Shown: positions 47,128 through 56,465 of the stretch, piece by piece
How positions within the stretch are numbered: the first letter of the stretch is position 1
How the letters are laid out: every line of letters begins with the position of its first letter
Assembly (NCBI RefSeq): GCF_013409005.1
Contig: NZ_JACBZO010000001.1
Coordinates: forward strand, 1,922,001-1,986,000
Length of the DNA stretch: 64,000 nucleotides
Source: Demequina lutea
Lineage (GTDB): Bacteria; Actinomycetota; Actinomycetes; Actinomycetales; Demequinaceae
Reading direction: 5' to 3'
Made by a program: the position numbers and the translations under genes
The notes under the pieces: model-generated
What the model saw: only the letters and a program-made list of their open reading frames with translations
Database searches by the model: none
Told to the model about the DNA's origin: nothing

Positions 47128-47432
47128 GTTCGTCACTTTACGACGTTGCGCGGACTTGTCGATCTGAGTGGACCGCGTGAACGCCAGCCGTCAACCCGGC
47201 CTGTGTAAACCCGGCACACCCCGACCGTCTTGCGGACCCAACCTGCACGCGGCGCGGCGTTGCTTCCGAGGGCAAGCCTGATCGCCGTGAGGGAGCGACG
47301 TCGGGCCGCGCACCAGGGCGACCCGGCGGCAAGACTCAACCCCAGCGTCGGCCGCCCCAAGCGTCGGCCCTACTCGATGCTTGCCGTCGACTCACGCGGC
47401 ACGACTCGCACGGGAAGTCGGTTGACGCCGGG
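47128..47432. other. 305-bp gap upstream of the truncated binding-protein gene
   Basis: No gene, repeat or signal I can defend. A short stretch near 47190 (CAACCCGGCCTGTGTAAACCC) resembles the ends of the 166-bp repeats. The missing front of the binding-protein gene would have lain here. Confidence 0.5.
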
Positions 47433-48111
47433 ATGCGACGCTCCCCCGAGGCCATTTCGGCTTTGACGCTGTGGAACGCTTGGGTAAAGAACGGCCTGGC
47501 ACCTCAGTCAGTCCTCACCAACACCCAGGGCACCAGCTGGGATGAGTTCCTGACTGGCGACTTCGGATTTGCCGAGAACGAGTCGTGGTTCCAGAGCACG
47601 GCCGACACGAACGGCTACAAGGTCATCCAGATCCCCGGCATCAATGGTGGAACCGCACCGGCCCCGACCGGCGGCGAGTTCATCACGATCCCGATCCAGA
47701 AGGACACCTCGCGCTACGCCATGTCGGCGAAGATCGTGGAATGCCTGACGGAGGGTTCCGCGGGTGCCACGGCGCTCGGGTACGTCGCACCGACAACGGC
47801 CGGTGCCGACGCACAGGCGTCCGCGAACACACCTGGTGCGAACTCGTTCTGGGTTCAGGCAGTCGCCGACGCCAAGCCGCGCACTACTGACAACCTGGGA
47901 ACCTGGGAACCTGGGAACCTGGGAACCTGGGAACCTGGGAACCTGGGAACCTGGGAACCTGGGAACCTGGGAACCTGGGAACCTGGGAACCAAGTACAGC
48001 ATCATCTCGGAGCAGCTGTACACGGCAATTCAGGTGGCGCTCAGTGGCGGATCCTCACCGGCCGACGCTCTCGCAGCAGCGCAGGCTGCAGCGGTGAAGA
48101 ATCTGGGATGA
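47433..48111 (+). pseudogene. Sugar ABC transporter substrate-binding protein, truncated and frameshifted
   Basis: C-terminal part only of an extracellular solute-binding protein: SALTLWNAWVKNGLAPQSVL, FAENESWFQ, GGEFITIPIQKDTSRYA and the family-like end SEQLYTAIQVALSGGSSPAD. The first half of the gene, including signal peptide and lipobox, is missing. At 47892-47991 an 8-bp microsatellite of 12 units separates two frames: the upstream part reads in one frame, the true C-terminus (from TKYSIISEQ, stop at 48111) in the next. One unit would join them as DNLGTKYSII, which looks ancestral. It precedes the permease genes, 50 bp away. Confidence 0.85.
47892..47991 (+). repeat. 8-bp microsatellite, 12 units of AACCTGGG plus AACC
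   Basis: Twelve uninterrupted, identical copies of AACCTGGG (47892-47987) and a partial copy. With 8-bp units, each gain or loss shifts the reading frame. By my arithmetic the flanking frames join when the copy number is 1 modulo 3 (1, 4, 7, 10, 13), and 12 is out of frame. Confidence 0.98.
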
Positions 48112-48161
48112 CGCAGTAGGCACGAAACTACCTACCCATCATTCATCGCAGGAGGTTAACA

Positions 48162-48763
48162 ATGACCACGTCAGTCACGCGCCACCAGGCGCCTGCTGAC
48201 GGTCGAAACCGACGTGAGGGGGCGGCGCAAGCCGCCTCCTCACGCGGGGCTCGCCGCCGCGCCGCACGCAGACAACAGCTCGCTGCGTGGCTCTTCATCA
48301 CTCCCGTCGCGATCTATCTCGTGCTTTTCTATGCCTACCCGCTCTACCGCAACCTCGACTTGAGCTTCCGCGACTACACGTTGCGATCCTTCATCAGCGG
48401 GTCCGCGGACTTCGTCGGTCTCGCAAACTACCGCGACGTTCTCACCGACCCCGCGTTTGGCACCGCGCTGTGGAACACCGTCGTCTTCACCGGCGTATCG
48501 CTGCTATTCCAGTACGCGATCGGGCTGGCACTCGCGGTGTTCTTCTTCCGCAGGTTCCCTCTCGCCACCACACTTCGCGCGCTCTTTCTCGTGCCGTGGT
48601 TACTGCCGCTGCTCGTCTCGGCGTCCGTTTGGGCGTGGATGCTGAACTCCGACTCGGGCGTCGTCAACTGGTTTCTCGAGAGCATCGGGCTCAACCCCAT
48701 CTATTGGCTTACGTCACCGGACTGCTCTACATCCGCGCCCAGCAAAAGGCGATGAACTCGTGA
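48162..48763 (+). pseudogene. Sugar ABC transporter permease (MalF type) with internal deletion
   Basis: The first 180 codons encode a normal N-terminal half of a MalF-type permease (WLFITPVAIYLVLFYAYPLY, then four membrane segments up to NWFLESIGLNPIYWL). The expected 100 or so residues, including the EAA loop and last helices, are missing. At about 48710 the sequence jumps to a family-like C-terminus in another frame (VTGLLYIRAQQKAMNS, stop 48761-48763), while the original frame ends at 48755. The start has AGGAGGT upstream. The last bases still form the GTGA overlap with the next permease. A non-functional product is expected. Confidence 0.88.
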
Positions 48764-49578
48764 CCCGCCAGCGACGGTGGCACACCACGGCGATAGCGCT
48801 CGTACTCACCGGCATCATGCTGTTCCTGCTGTACTGGATGGTCAACGTCTCCCTGACTCCGCGCAACGAGCTGCGCAAAGACCCCCCGAACCTCTTTCCC
48901 ATGCACGCCACGTTCGAGGGTTACCCGCGCGTGCTCCACGAGCAGTTCCCCTACTTGGGAACTAGCCTGCTCGTGGGACTCGGCACCGTGGCCATCACTC
49001 TGGCGCTGGCCGCACCCGCAGGCTTCGCTCTCGCGAAACTGCGCCCGATAGGCGGTTCCGTCTTGAACTTCCTGCTGCTCGTGGCGCAAATGATCCCCGG
49101 CATCATCATGGCCATGGGGTTCTACCTCATTCTCAACAACTGGGGCATGCTCAACACGATTCTTGGCCTGATCATCGCCGATACCACGCTCGCGGTGCCG
49201 TTCGCCGTGCTGATCTTCACTGCGTTCATGATGGGCCTCCCGAACGAGTTGATTCAGGCCGCGCGCATCGCCGGGGCCGGCCAGTGGCGAACCTTTCGCT
49301 CGATCGTGTTGCCGATGAGCCGCAACTCGATCGTCACCGTGGCCCTCTTTGCCTTCCTGTGGTCGTGGTCCGACTTTCTCTTCGCCTCGACGCTCAACCG
49401 AGGTGGGTCACTGCAACCGGTCACGATCGGCATCTACCGCTACCTGGGGAACAACACGCAGGACTGGATCGCTATCATGGCGACTGCGGCGGTGGCATCC
49501 GTGCCCGCGGCCATCCTGCTCGTGATCGCCCAGCGCTATGTAGCTGCCGGAGTGACCGCCGGCGCCGTCAAAGAGTGA
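48760..49578 (+). CDS. Sugar ABC transporter permease (MalG type)
   Basis: A 272-aa inner-membrane permease with six predicted helices and an intact EAA loop (NELIQAARIAGAGQWRTFRSIVLPM, near residues 165-190) that contacts the ATPase. It belongs to the carbohydrate CUT1 group. GTG start at 48760 overlapping the old end of the first permease. With the binding protein and first permease broken, it cannot form its original transporter unless other subunits replace them. The GH127 enzyme follows 29 bp after its stop. Confidence 0.92.
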   Translation: MTRQRRWHTTAIALVLTGIMLFLLYWMVNVSLTPRNELRKDPPNLFPMHATFEGYPRVLHEQFPYLGTSLLVGLGTVAITLALAAPAGFALAKLRPIGGSVLNFLLLVAQMIPGIIMAMGFYLILNNWGMLNTILGLIIADTTLAVPFAVLIFTAFMMGLPNELIQAARIAGAGQWRTFRSIVLPMSRNSIVTVALFAFLWSWSDFLFASTLNRGGSLQPVTIGIYRYLGNNTQDWIAIMATAAVASVPAAILLVIAQRYVAAGVTAGAVKE

Positions 49579-49607
49579 CACCGACAACCATGACAAAGGA
49601 TCCCTCA

Positions 49608-51560
49608 GTGACCCATCCCTCCGCCCTTCACACTGTCTCCTCCGCTGCCGCCGCCCCCAGACGCGGAGGGCCCGTGGAGCCACGCTCGGGCACCCTCACA
49701 CCGCTCGCTCCCGGCGAGGTACGCGTGACAGGGGGCTTTTGGCACGACCTGCAGCGCCTCAACGCGTCGACGATCATCGGGCACTGCCTCGCATGGGTCG
49801 AGCGTGTGGGCTGGCTTGCAAACTTCGACCGCGCGGCCGACGGCTCACTCGAGGCCGATCACGCGGGCATCGAGTTCGTCGACTCCGAGGTCTACAAGCT
49901 GCTCGAAGCGATGGCGTGGGAGATCGGCACCGACGACGAGGGCGAACTAGCCGACACGTACCGCGATCTCGTCAACCGGGTCGCCGCCGCCCAGGAGGAA
50001 GACGGCTACCTGCACACCTTCTTCGGCAGGCCCGGCCAGCGCGCGCGCTTCTCCGACCTGGAGTGGGGGCATGAGCTCTACTGCTTCGGCCACCTCCTCC
50101 AGGCCGCCGTGGCCAGGCTTCGTTCAGGTCACGATGACCAGCTTCCGGCGGTCGCACGTCGCCTCGCAGACTTCCTCGTCGTCGAGTTCGGCGAGACCGG
50201 GCGCACGGCCGTCGGCGGCCACCCCGAGATCGAAGTGGCGCTCGCGGAATTCGGTCGCGCCACGGACACTCGCACGTACATCGACCTCGCGGCGACGTTC
50301 GTGGAGCGCCGCGGACACGGCCTGCTTGCCCCCATCGAGCACGGGCAGGAGTACTTCCAAGACGACCAGCCGGTGCGCTCGGGGGCGGTGCTCCACGGCC
50401 ATGCGGTGCGCGCCCTTTACCTCTCCGCAGGTGCGGTGGATGTGGGCGTGGAGCACGACGACGAGGCTCTCGTGGAGGCTGTCGAGGGTCAGTACGTGGC
50501 CACTCTCGCGCGCCGCACCTACGTCACCGGCGGCATGGGCTCGCACCATCGCGATGAGGCTTTCGGGGACGACTTCGAGTTGCCCCATGATCGCGCGTAC
50601 GCAGAGACGTGCGCCGCGATCGGCTCGGTCATGGTCAGCTGGCGGCTCCTGCTTCACTCGGGCAAGGCCCGGTATGGAGATGTCATCGAGCGCACACTGC
50701 TCAACGCGGTTCTCGCGAGCCCCCGCAGGGATGGCAAGGCTTTCTTCTACTCCAACACGTTGCACCAGCGCACGCCCGGATTACCGCCAGCCGAGGACTC
50801 CACCAGCCCGCGGGCACAGTCGAGCATGCGTGCGCCCTGGTTCGAGGTCTCGTGCTGCCCCACCAACGTCGCACGCACGCTCGCATCGGCGCATCTGTAC
50901 TTCGCGACCCGCTCCGACGCAGGGCTCCAGATCCACCAGTTCGGCGATTTCACCGCGACCGCCGAGGTCGGCGGTGAGGAACTGACCGTCCAGATCGCGT
51001 CCGCCTACCCCTTCGAGGGCGATGTCGTGCTCAAGGTCATCGCGGCGCCCTCTTCGCCCGTCGAAATCGCTCTGCGCGTGCCCGCGTGGGCCGAGGCAGA
51101 GGCCACGTGGTCCGTCAATGGCGACGGCCTGACCGTCGCGCTGGGCGACGGCTACCTCCGCGTCACGGGCATCGTGTCCGCCGACACCGGGCTGCTGCTC
51201 TCGCTCCCACTCACCCCGCGCGTCGTAAGCCCAGACCCTCATATCGACGACGTGCGCGGGCAGGTCGCGATCGAGCGCGGACCACTCGTCCTCGCCCTCG
51301 AGTCGATCGATCTGCCCGATGGCGTCGACACGGAGTCCGTCGAGATCGACTTGTCGTCCCCTATTGAGTCGACACCCACGGGGGCACGCGTCACCTTGCG
51401 TCGGCGCACGGACCGCGAACTCCCATGGCCGTATGACGGCGCCAGCACCACGGATACGGACGCAGGCCCTGCCATCGTCGCCGATATGATCCCGTACGCC
51501 AGGTGGGCGAATAGGGGTCCGTCGACGATGCGCGTTTTCCTCCCGACGGCGCGACCGTAG
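49608..51560 (+). CDS. Glycoside hydrolase family 127, beta-L-arabinofuranosidase-like
   Basis: A 650-aa cytoplasmic enzyme of the GH127 (DUF1680) family, which releases beta-L-arabinofuranose from plant glycans. It has an alpha/alpha-barrel with YAETCAAIGSVM (Glu near residue 333) and VSCCPTNVART (vicinal cysteines near 416-417) that correspond to the Zn-bound cysteine nucleophile site of HypBA1. A beta-sandwich follows. The GTG at 49608 with AAAGGA upstream is preferred to an ATG at 49590. It presumably handled the sugar imported by the adjacent, now broken transporter. Confidence 0.9.
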   Translation: MTHPSALHTVSSAAAAPRRGGPVEPRSGTLTPLAPGEVRVTGGFWHDLQRLNASTIIGHCLAWVERVGWLANFDRAADGSLEADHAGIEFVDSEVYKLLEAMAWEIGTDDEGELADTYRDLVNRVAAAQEEDGYLHTFFGRPGQRARFSDLEWGHELYCFGHLLQAAVARLRSGHDDQLPAVARRLADFLVVEFGETGRTAVGGHPEIEVALAEFGRATDTRTYIDLAATFVERRGHGLLAPIEHGQEYFQDDQPVRSGAVLHGHAVRALYLSAGAVDVGVEHDDEALVEAVEGQYVATLARRTYVTGGMGSHHRDEAFGDDFELPHDRAYAETCAAIGSVMVSWRLLLHSGKARYGDVIERTLLNAVLASPRRDGKAFFYSNTLHQRTPGLPPAEDSTSPRAQSSMRAPWFEVSCCPTNVARTLASAHLYFATRSDAGLQIHQFGDFTATAEVGGEELTVQIASAYPFEGDVVLKVIAAPSSPVEIALRVPAWAEAEATWSVNGDGLTVALGDGYLRVTGIVSADTGLLLSLPLTPRVVSPDPHIDDVRGQVAIERGPLVLALESIDLPDGVDTESVEIDLSSPIESTPTGARVTLRRRTDRELPWPYDGASTTDTDAGPAIVADMIPYARWANRGPSTMRVFLPTARP

Positions 51561-51592
51561 CCCCTCAGACCCCGCGTCGGCCGGAACAAATT

Positions 51593-51648
51593 CCGCCACT
51601 GGCGGGAGATTCATGTCGAAAACCGGTACAGATTACGCCATTGTGGCG
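51593..51648. repeat. Pair of short inverted repeats, CGCCA-n-TGGCG
   Basis: CCGCCA-C-TGGCGG (51593-51605) and CGCCA-TTG-TGGCG (51636-51648), about 43 bp apart in the gap between the convergent GH127 and rnj genes. Short arms and loops make them weak terminators; they could be protein-binding sites or small repeats. The rest of the gap, to 51695, is G-rich with a doubled GGGGCGCGGCGGA. Confidence 0.5.
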
Positions 51649-51695
51649 GGAGGCGGTGGGGCGCGGCGGAGGGCGGGGCGCGGCGGAGGCCGTCC

Positions 51696-53378
51696 CTAGG
51701 CGTCGATCACAATCGGGATGATCATGGGCCGACGACGCAGCTTGGTACCGACAAACCGTCCGACCACGCGACGCATGACCTGCTGCAACTGGTGGTTGTC
51801 GGTGGATCCCGACTTCGCGGCCTCTTCGAGTGCCTTCTTGAGCTCGGGCATGAGCGCGTCAAACACCGAGTCGTCCTCGGCGATGCCCTTCGCGTGGATC
51901 TCGGGCCCGGACAGCACGCGGCCATTCGAGGAGTCCATGACCACGAACACCGAAACGAAGCCCTCGTCGGCCAGGATGCGACGGTCCTTGAGCTCGGCCT
52001 CGGTCACCTCGCCCACAGACGAGCCGTCAACGTACATGTTGTGGAACTCGATGGCACCCACCACGTTGGCGATGCCGTTCTTCATGTCGATGACGACGCC
52101 ATTTTCGGCGAACATCACGCGCTCGGCGGCCACCCCCGTCTTGATGGCCAGGGCGCCGTTGGCCAGCAGGTGGCGCACCTCGCCGTGGATGGGCATCACG
52201 TTCTTGGGGCGCAGGATGTTGTAGCAATACAGCAGTTCGCCCGCGCTCGCGTGGCCGGAGACGTGCACGCGCGCGTTGGACTGGTGCACCACGGTGGCAC
52301 CGAGGCGCAGCAGCCCGTTGATGACGCGGAATACCGCGTTCTCGTTGCCAGGGATCAGCGACGACGCGAGGATCACCAGGTCGCCCTTGCCCACCTCGAC
52401 CTTGTGGTCGCCGTTCGCCATGCGGCTAAGCGCGGCCATGGGCTCGCCCTGGGAACCGGTCGACATGAAGACGACCTGCTCCGGAGGCAGGTTGTCGGCC
52501 TTCTTGGGGTCGACCAGGATGCCATCCGGCACCCTGAGGAAGCCGAGGTCCGCCGCGATGCCCATGTTGCGCACCATCGAGCGGCCCACGAATGCGACGC
52601 GACGCTTGTGCGTGTGGGCGGCGTCGATGACCTGCTGGACGCGGTGCACGTGGCTCGCGAACGAGGCGACGACGATGCGGCCGGTGGCGTTCGCGAACAG
52701 CCGGTCAAGCGTCGGCGCGATTTCGATCTCGGACGTGGTGAAGCCTGGAACCTCGGCGTTGGTGGAGTCCACCTGGAAGAGGTCGACTCCCTCCTCGCCA
52801 AAGCGGGCAAACGAGCGCAAGTCGGTGATGCGGCCATCGAGCGGCAGCTGGTCCATCTTGAAGTCACCGGTGTTGAGGATCGTGCCCGCGGCCGTGCGGA
52901 TGAACACTGCGAGAGCATCGGGGATCGAGTGGTTGACCGCGACGAACTCGAGGTCGAATGCCTTGATCTTCTCTCGCTGGCCCTCTTTAACAGCCAGCGT
53001 GATGGGCTTGATGCGGTGCTCCGCGAGCTTCGCCTCGAGGAAGGCGAGCGTCAGTTGCGAACCCAGGATGGGGATGTCTTGGCGCATGCGGAGCAAATAC
53101 GGTACGGCGCCGATGTGGTCCTCGTGACCGTGCGTGAGCACGATGGCCTCGATGTCGTCCAGGCGATCCTCGAGGTAGCTGAGGTCGGGAAGCACGAGGT
53201 CGACGCCGGGCTGGTTCTCTTCTGGGAAGAGAACGCCGCAGTCGATGATGAGCAGGCGGCCGTTGAGTTCGATCACGTGCATGTTCCTGCCGACCTCACC
53301 AAGGCCACCGAGCGCAATCATGCGCAGGGTGCCGTCGGCGAGAGCGGGAGGGGTGGGCAGTTCGGGGTGAAAGTTCAT
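51696..53378 (-). CDS. rnj: Ribonuclease J
   Basis: Metallo-beta-lactamase/beta-CASP 5' exo- and endoribonuclease for mRNA decay and rRNA maturation. The zinc motif LTHGHEDHIGA is near residues 81-91; MSTGSQGEPMAAL and VHVSGHASAGELL mark the beta-CASP part; a C-terminal dimerisation domain follows. The start at 53378 overlaps the dapA stop (ATGA) and gives 560 aa; a longer frame to 53486 runs inside dapA. The dapA-rnj pair is a common actinobacterial arrangement. Confidence 0.95.
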   Translation of the reverse strand: MNFHPELPTPPALADGTLRMIALGGLGEVGRNMHVIELNGRLLIIDCGVLFPEENQPGVDLVLPDLSYLEDRLDDIEAIVLTHGHEDHIGAVPYLLRMRQDIPILGSQLTLAFLEAKLAEHRIKPITLAVKEGQREKIKAFDLEFVAVNHSIPDALAVFIRTAAGTILNTGDFKMDQLPLDGRITDLRSFARFGEEGVDLFQVDSTNAEVPGFTTSEIEIAPTLDRLFANATGRIVVASFASHVHRVQQVIDAAHTHKRRVAFVGRSMVRNMGIAADLGFLRVPDGILVDPKKADNLPPEQVVFMSTGSQGEPMAALSRMANGDHKVEVGKGDLVILASSLIPGNENAVFRVINGLLRLGATVVHQSNARVHVSGHASAGELLYCYNILRPKNVMPIHGEVRHLLANGALAIKTGVAAERVMFAENGVVIDMKNGIANVVGAIEFHNMYVDGSSVGEVTEAELKDRRILADEGFVSVFVVMDSSNGRVLSGPEIHAKGIAEDDSVFDALMPELKKALEEAAKSGSTDNHQLQQVMRRVVGRFVGTKLRRRPMIIPIVIDA

Positions 53379-54268
53379 CGAGTCATTCCTGCGGCCTCCA
53401 GGGCCGCTGTCAGGGCGACGTATTCTGCGTCGCTTGCGGGAAGGAGCGGCAGGCGCATAGTCCTGCTGGGAATCACTCCGGCCCAATACATTGCGGATTT
53501 GGCATTAGTGGCGCCAGGACCATTGAATACTGCGGCATGCACGGGCAGCAGGGCCTCGTGGATCCGTTCTGCCTCGGCGGTGTCGCCGGCCTCGAAGGCC
53601 GCGATCATGGCCGCGATCTCGCGTGACGCGATGTGCGACGACACGGAGACCACGCCCACTGCGCCCGCGCGCAAGAAGTCAAGAGTGAGAGCGTCGTCGC
53701 CCGAATACCAGGCGAGGCCAGTGCGCTCGATGCGCGCCTTGGCGGCCACGAGGTCGCCCGTCGCGTCCTTGATGGCGACGATGCGGCTCATCGCGGCGAG
53801 CTCGTCGTACGCCCATTCGCCGATAGCGACGCCGGTGCGGCCCGGAATGTCGTAGACAAGGACCGGAAGCGCAGTGGCGCCCACGATCGCCCTGAAGTGC
53901 GCGACGATTCCCGCTTGAGTCGGCTTGGAGTAGTACGGCGTGAGCGCGAGGATGCCATCCGCGCCATTTTCCGCACCCTGCTCGGCCATGCGCACGGCGT
54001 GAGCGGTGTCGTTGGAGCCCGCCCCTGTGAGGATCGTGACATCGGGGCCAACAGCCTCGCGCACGGCGCGCAGGAGGTCGACCTTCTCGGGTGCGTGCGT
54101 CGTCGGCGCCTCGCCCGTCGTGCCGGAAAGCACAAGGCCGTCACAGCCACGTGACACCAAATACTTCGCCAGACGCTGGGAAGTGGCGAGGTCGACGGCG
54201 CCGCCTTCGTGCATCGGCGTCACCATGGCTGTCAGCACTGTGCCGAACGGCCGCGCGGGGTTGGTCAT
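53375..54268 (-). CDS. dapA: 4-hydroxy-tetrahydrodipicolinate synthase
   Basis: Condenses pyruvate with aspartate semialdehyde, first step of the diaminopimelate/lysine branch. The Schiff-base lysine is in AIKDATGD (Lys near 167), the catalytic tyrosine in VYDIPGRTG (Tyr near 139), and the TTGEAPT motif near 50-56. Length is 297 aa. GTG/ATG start at 54268. rnj follows with an ATGA overlap. Confidence 0.96.
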   Translation of the reverse strand: MTNPARPFGTVLTAMVTPMHEGGAVDLATSQRLAKYLVSRGCDGLVLSGTTGEAPTTHAPEKVDLLRAVREAVGPDVTILTGAGSNDTAHAVRMAEQGAENGADGILALTPYYSKPTQAGIVAHFRAIVGATALPVLVYDIPGRTGVAIGEWAYDELAAMSRIVAIKDATGDLVAAKARIERTGLAWYSGDDALTLDFLRAGAVGVVSVSSHIASREIAAMIAAFEAGDTAEAERIHEALLPVHAAVFNGPGATNAKSAMYWAGVIPSRTMRLPLLPASDAEYVALTAALEAAGMTR

Positions 54269-54394
54269 GTGCTAAACCTACCGCGTGTGAGCGTGCGAGA
54301 AGAGAGGTCCGCGCCCCGTCGCGCTGTGGCCAATTCGCGACGCAAGCCGCCGTGCCGCCGTCTCGAAGCCTGACCGTCGGCGTAACCTGGGCGC

Positions 54395-55198
54395 GTGAAC
54401 GCGATCCCCACCCCCTACGAAGACCTGCTGCGCGACGTGCTCGCCACCGGCAGGCCCAAGACCGACCGCACCGGAACGGGCACCCTGTCGACGTTCGGCC
54501 GCCAGATTCGCTACGACCTCAGCCAGGGATTCCCCCTGCTCACCACCAAGCGCGTCCACGCCCGCTCGATCGTGGGCGAACTGTTGTGGTTCCTGCGCGG
54601 GGACACGAACGTGCGCTGGCTCCAGGAGCGCGGCATCACCATTTGGGACGAGTGGGCCGATGCCGATGGCGAGCTTGGTCCCGTCTACGGCTACCAATGG
54701 CGCTCGTGGCCCACGCCCGACGGTCGCCACATCGACCAGATCGCAAACGTCATCGAGTCCATCAAGAGCAATCCGGATTCGCGCCGCCACATCGTGTCCG
54801 CGTGGAACCCCGCGCTGATCGACGAGATGGCCCTGCCCCCGTGCCACGCGATGTTCCAGTTCTACGTGGCAGACGGCAAGCTCTCGTGCCAGCTCTACCA
54901 GCGGAGCGCCGACCTGTTCCTTGGCGTGCCGTTCAACATCGCCTCGTACGCGCTGCTCACGCACATGATCGCGGCGCAGACCGGCCTCGAGGTAGGCGAC
55001 TTTGTGTGGACCGGCGGCGATTGCCACATCTACTCCAACCACATGGACCAGGTCGAGCTGCAGCTCAGCCGCGAGCCGTACCCCTATCCCACGTTGCGCC
55101 TGGCACCGAAGGCCTCCCTGCTCGACTACGACATGGACGATGTCGTCTTTGAGAACTACGTCCACCACCCGGGGATCAAAGCCCCTATCGCGGTCTAG
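54395..55198 (+). CDS. thyA: Thymidylate synthase
   Basis: Methylates dUMP to dTMP with methylene-tetrahydrofolate, giving dihydrofolate that FolA recycles. Catalytic Cys near 150 in [53 protein letters not shown] and the DCHIYSNH run are all conserved. Length is 267 aa. The GTG at 54395 has no clear Shine-Dalgarno and may be leaderless. folA starts 20 bp after its stop. Confidence 0.97.
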   Translation: MNAIPTPYEDLLRDVLATGRPKTDRTGTGTLSTFGRQIRYDLSQGFPLLTTKRVHARSIVGELLWFLRGDTNVRWLQERGITIWDEWADADGELGPVYGYQWRSWPTPDGRHIDQIANVIESIKSNPDSRRHIVSAWNPALIDEMALPPCHAMFQFYVADGKLSCQLYQRSADLFLGVPFNIASYALLTHMIAAQTGLEVGDFVWTGGDCHIYSNHMDQVELQLSREPYPYPTLRLAPKASLLDYDMDDVVFENYVHHPGIKAPIAV

Positions 55199-55218
55199 AA
55201 CGATGGCGGTCTGACGCA

Positions 55219-55755
55219 ATGACGATCAAGGCGATGTGGGCGCAGGCGCGCGACGACTCTGGGCGCGCGGTGATCGGCTTCGAGGGTGAGATGCCCTGGA
55301 GCCTCCCCGAGGATCTGGTCCGCTTCCAGACGCTTACTCGCGGACACGCCGTCATCATGGGCAGGCGCACGTGGGAGTCTCTGCCCGAGCGGTTCCGGCC
55401 CCTTCCCGGCCGCACGAACATCGTCGTGACGTCGGTCGACGCTCTTGACGGTGCGGCGACGGCGGGCTCGCTTGCGGGCGCGTTGGCACTTGCCGATGCC
55501 TTGGTCGAATCCGGCGACCTCGCCGAGGACGCGACCAGGTGGATCATCGGCGGTGCGCGCCTGTTCGCCGCCGCGATCGGAGTAGCCGATGCCTTGGAAG
55601 TGACCGAGATTGACCTGACGGTCCCAGGAGACACCTTCGCGCCTGAGATTCCCGCGCACGCCTGGCAGGTCGAGGCGAAAATGCCGTGGGCGCTCAGCGC
55701 GGGCGGGTTGCAGTATCGCTTTGTCACCTACGTGCGGCGCGTCCTGACCGCCTAG
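55219..55755 (+). CDS. folA: Dihydrofolate reductase
   Basis: NADPH-dependent reduction of dihydrofolate, the partner of ThyA. Conserved IGFEGEMPWSLPEDLVRFQTLT (acidic residue near 32), HAVIMGRRTWESLP, and IIGGARLFAAA. Length is 178 aa. Near-adjacent to thyA and likely in the same transcript. Confidence 0.95.
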   Translation: MTIKAMWAQARDDSGRAVIGFEGEMPWSLPEDLVRFQTLTRGHAVIMGRRTWESLPERFRPLPGRTNIVVTSVDALDGAATAGSLAGALALADALVESGDLAEDATRWIIGGARLFAAAIGVADALEVTEIDLTVPGDTFAPEIPAHAWQVEAKMPWALSAGGLQYRFVTYVRRVLTA

Positions 55756-55826
55756 GGTCCCCGCCTGCCCGTGTGACCGGCCCAAGGCGCTACGCCTGGA
55801 CGCACTGCGCATGCCACAATCGGCGC

Positions 55827-56465
55827 ATGCCGGAAACCCCGTGGCGCATTCCGCACCGCATCGAGACCGAGCGTCTCGTGTTGCGCCGCTACGAGTCATC
55901 CGATGTGGAAGAAATGTCGCGCGTCATCATCGCGAGCAGGCATTACTTGGCGCCGTGGATGCCCTGGGCGCGAGACGAACCGATCAGTTTGACGGAGAGG
56001 TCCGAGCACATCGCGACGTATATTCGCGAATACGACGAGGGCACCGACTTCGTGATGGGCATGTTTTTGCGCGACTCTGGCGCGTACGTTGGCGGCACCG
56101 GCCTCCACACACGCCTGGGAGAGGGCATCCTCGAGATCGGCTACTGGATCGCCGCGGATCGGCAGAGAAACGGCTACGTGACCGAGGCCGCGACGGCGCT
56201 CACTCAAGTCGCGATCGACTTCGCCGGGGCGGAGCGCGTCGAGATCCACCACCTCCCGAGGAACCTCCACAGCAGGGCGATCCCCGAGCGCTGCGGCTTC
56301 ACCTACGAGGGCAGGCACGAGACCCTGATGCCCGGAGTCGATGAGTTAGAGGCCGCCGACGTCTGGGTGGCCACTGCAGACAACCTCAAGACCGGGATGC
56401 TGGGATCGACGCCGCGCCCCCGCCTGTACAACGCCGCAGGATGGGGACTCGAGTGGCCGTCCTAG
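55827..56465 (+). CDS. GNAT acetyltransferase, RimJ/RimL-like
   Basis: A 212-aa acetyl-CoA-dependent N-acetyltransferase. It opens HRIETERLVLRRYESSDVEEM, the usual RimJ/RimL beginning, and has EIGYWIAADRQRNGYVTEAATALTQ (acetyl-CoA binding loop) and a final RAIPERCGFTYEGRHE. The substrate, protein N-terminus or small molecule, is unknown. ATG at 55827. The azlC gene starts within its last codons. Confidence 0.88.
   Translation: MPETPWRIPHRIETERLVLRRYESSDVEEMSRVIIASRHYLAPWMPWARDEPISLTERSEHIATYIREYDEGTDFVMGMFLRDSGAYVGGTGLHTRLGEGILEIGYWIAADRQRNGYVTEAATALTQVAIDFAGAERVEIHHLPRNLHSRAIPERCGFTYEGRHETLMPGVDELEAADVWVATADNLKTGMLGSTPRPRLYNAAGWGLEWPS

Noticed and set aside
47230..47432. Possible LacI-type regulator fragment before the transporter
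   Set aside because: A few residues look like a LacI C-terminus but there is no consistent frame or helix-turn-helix.
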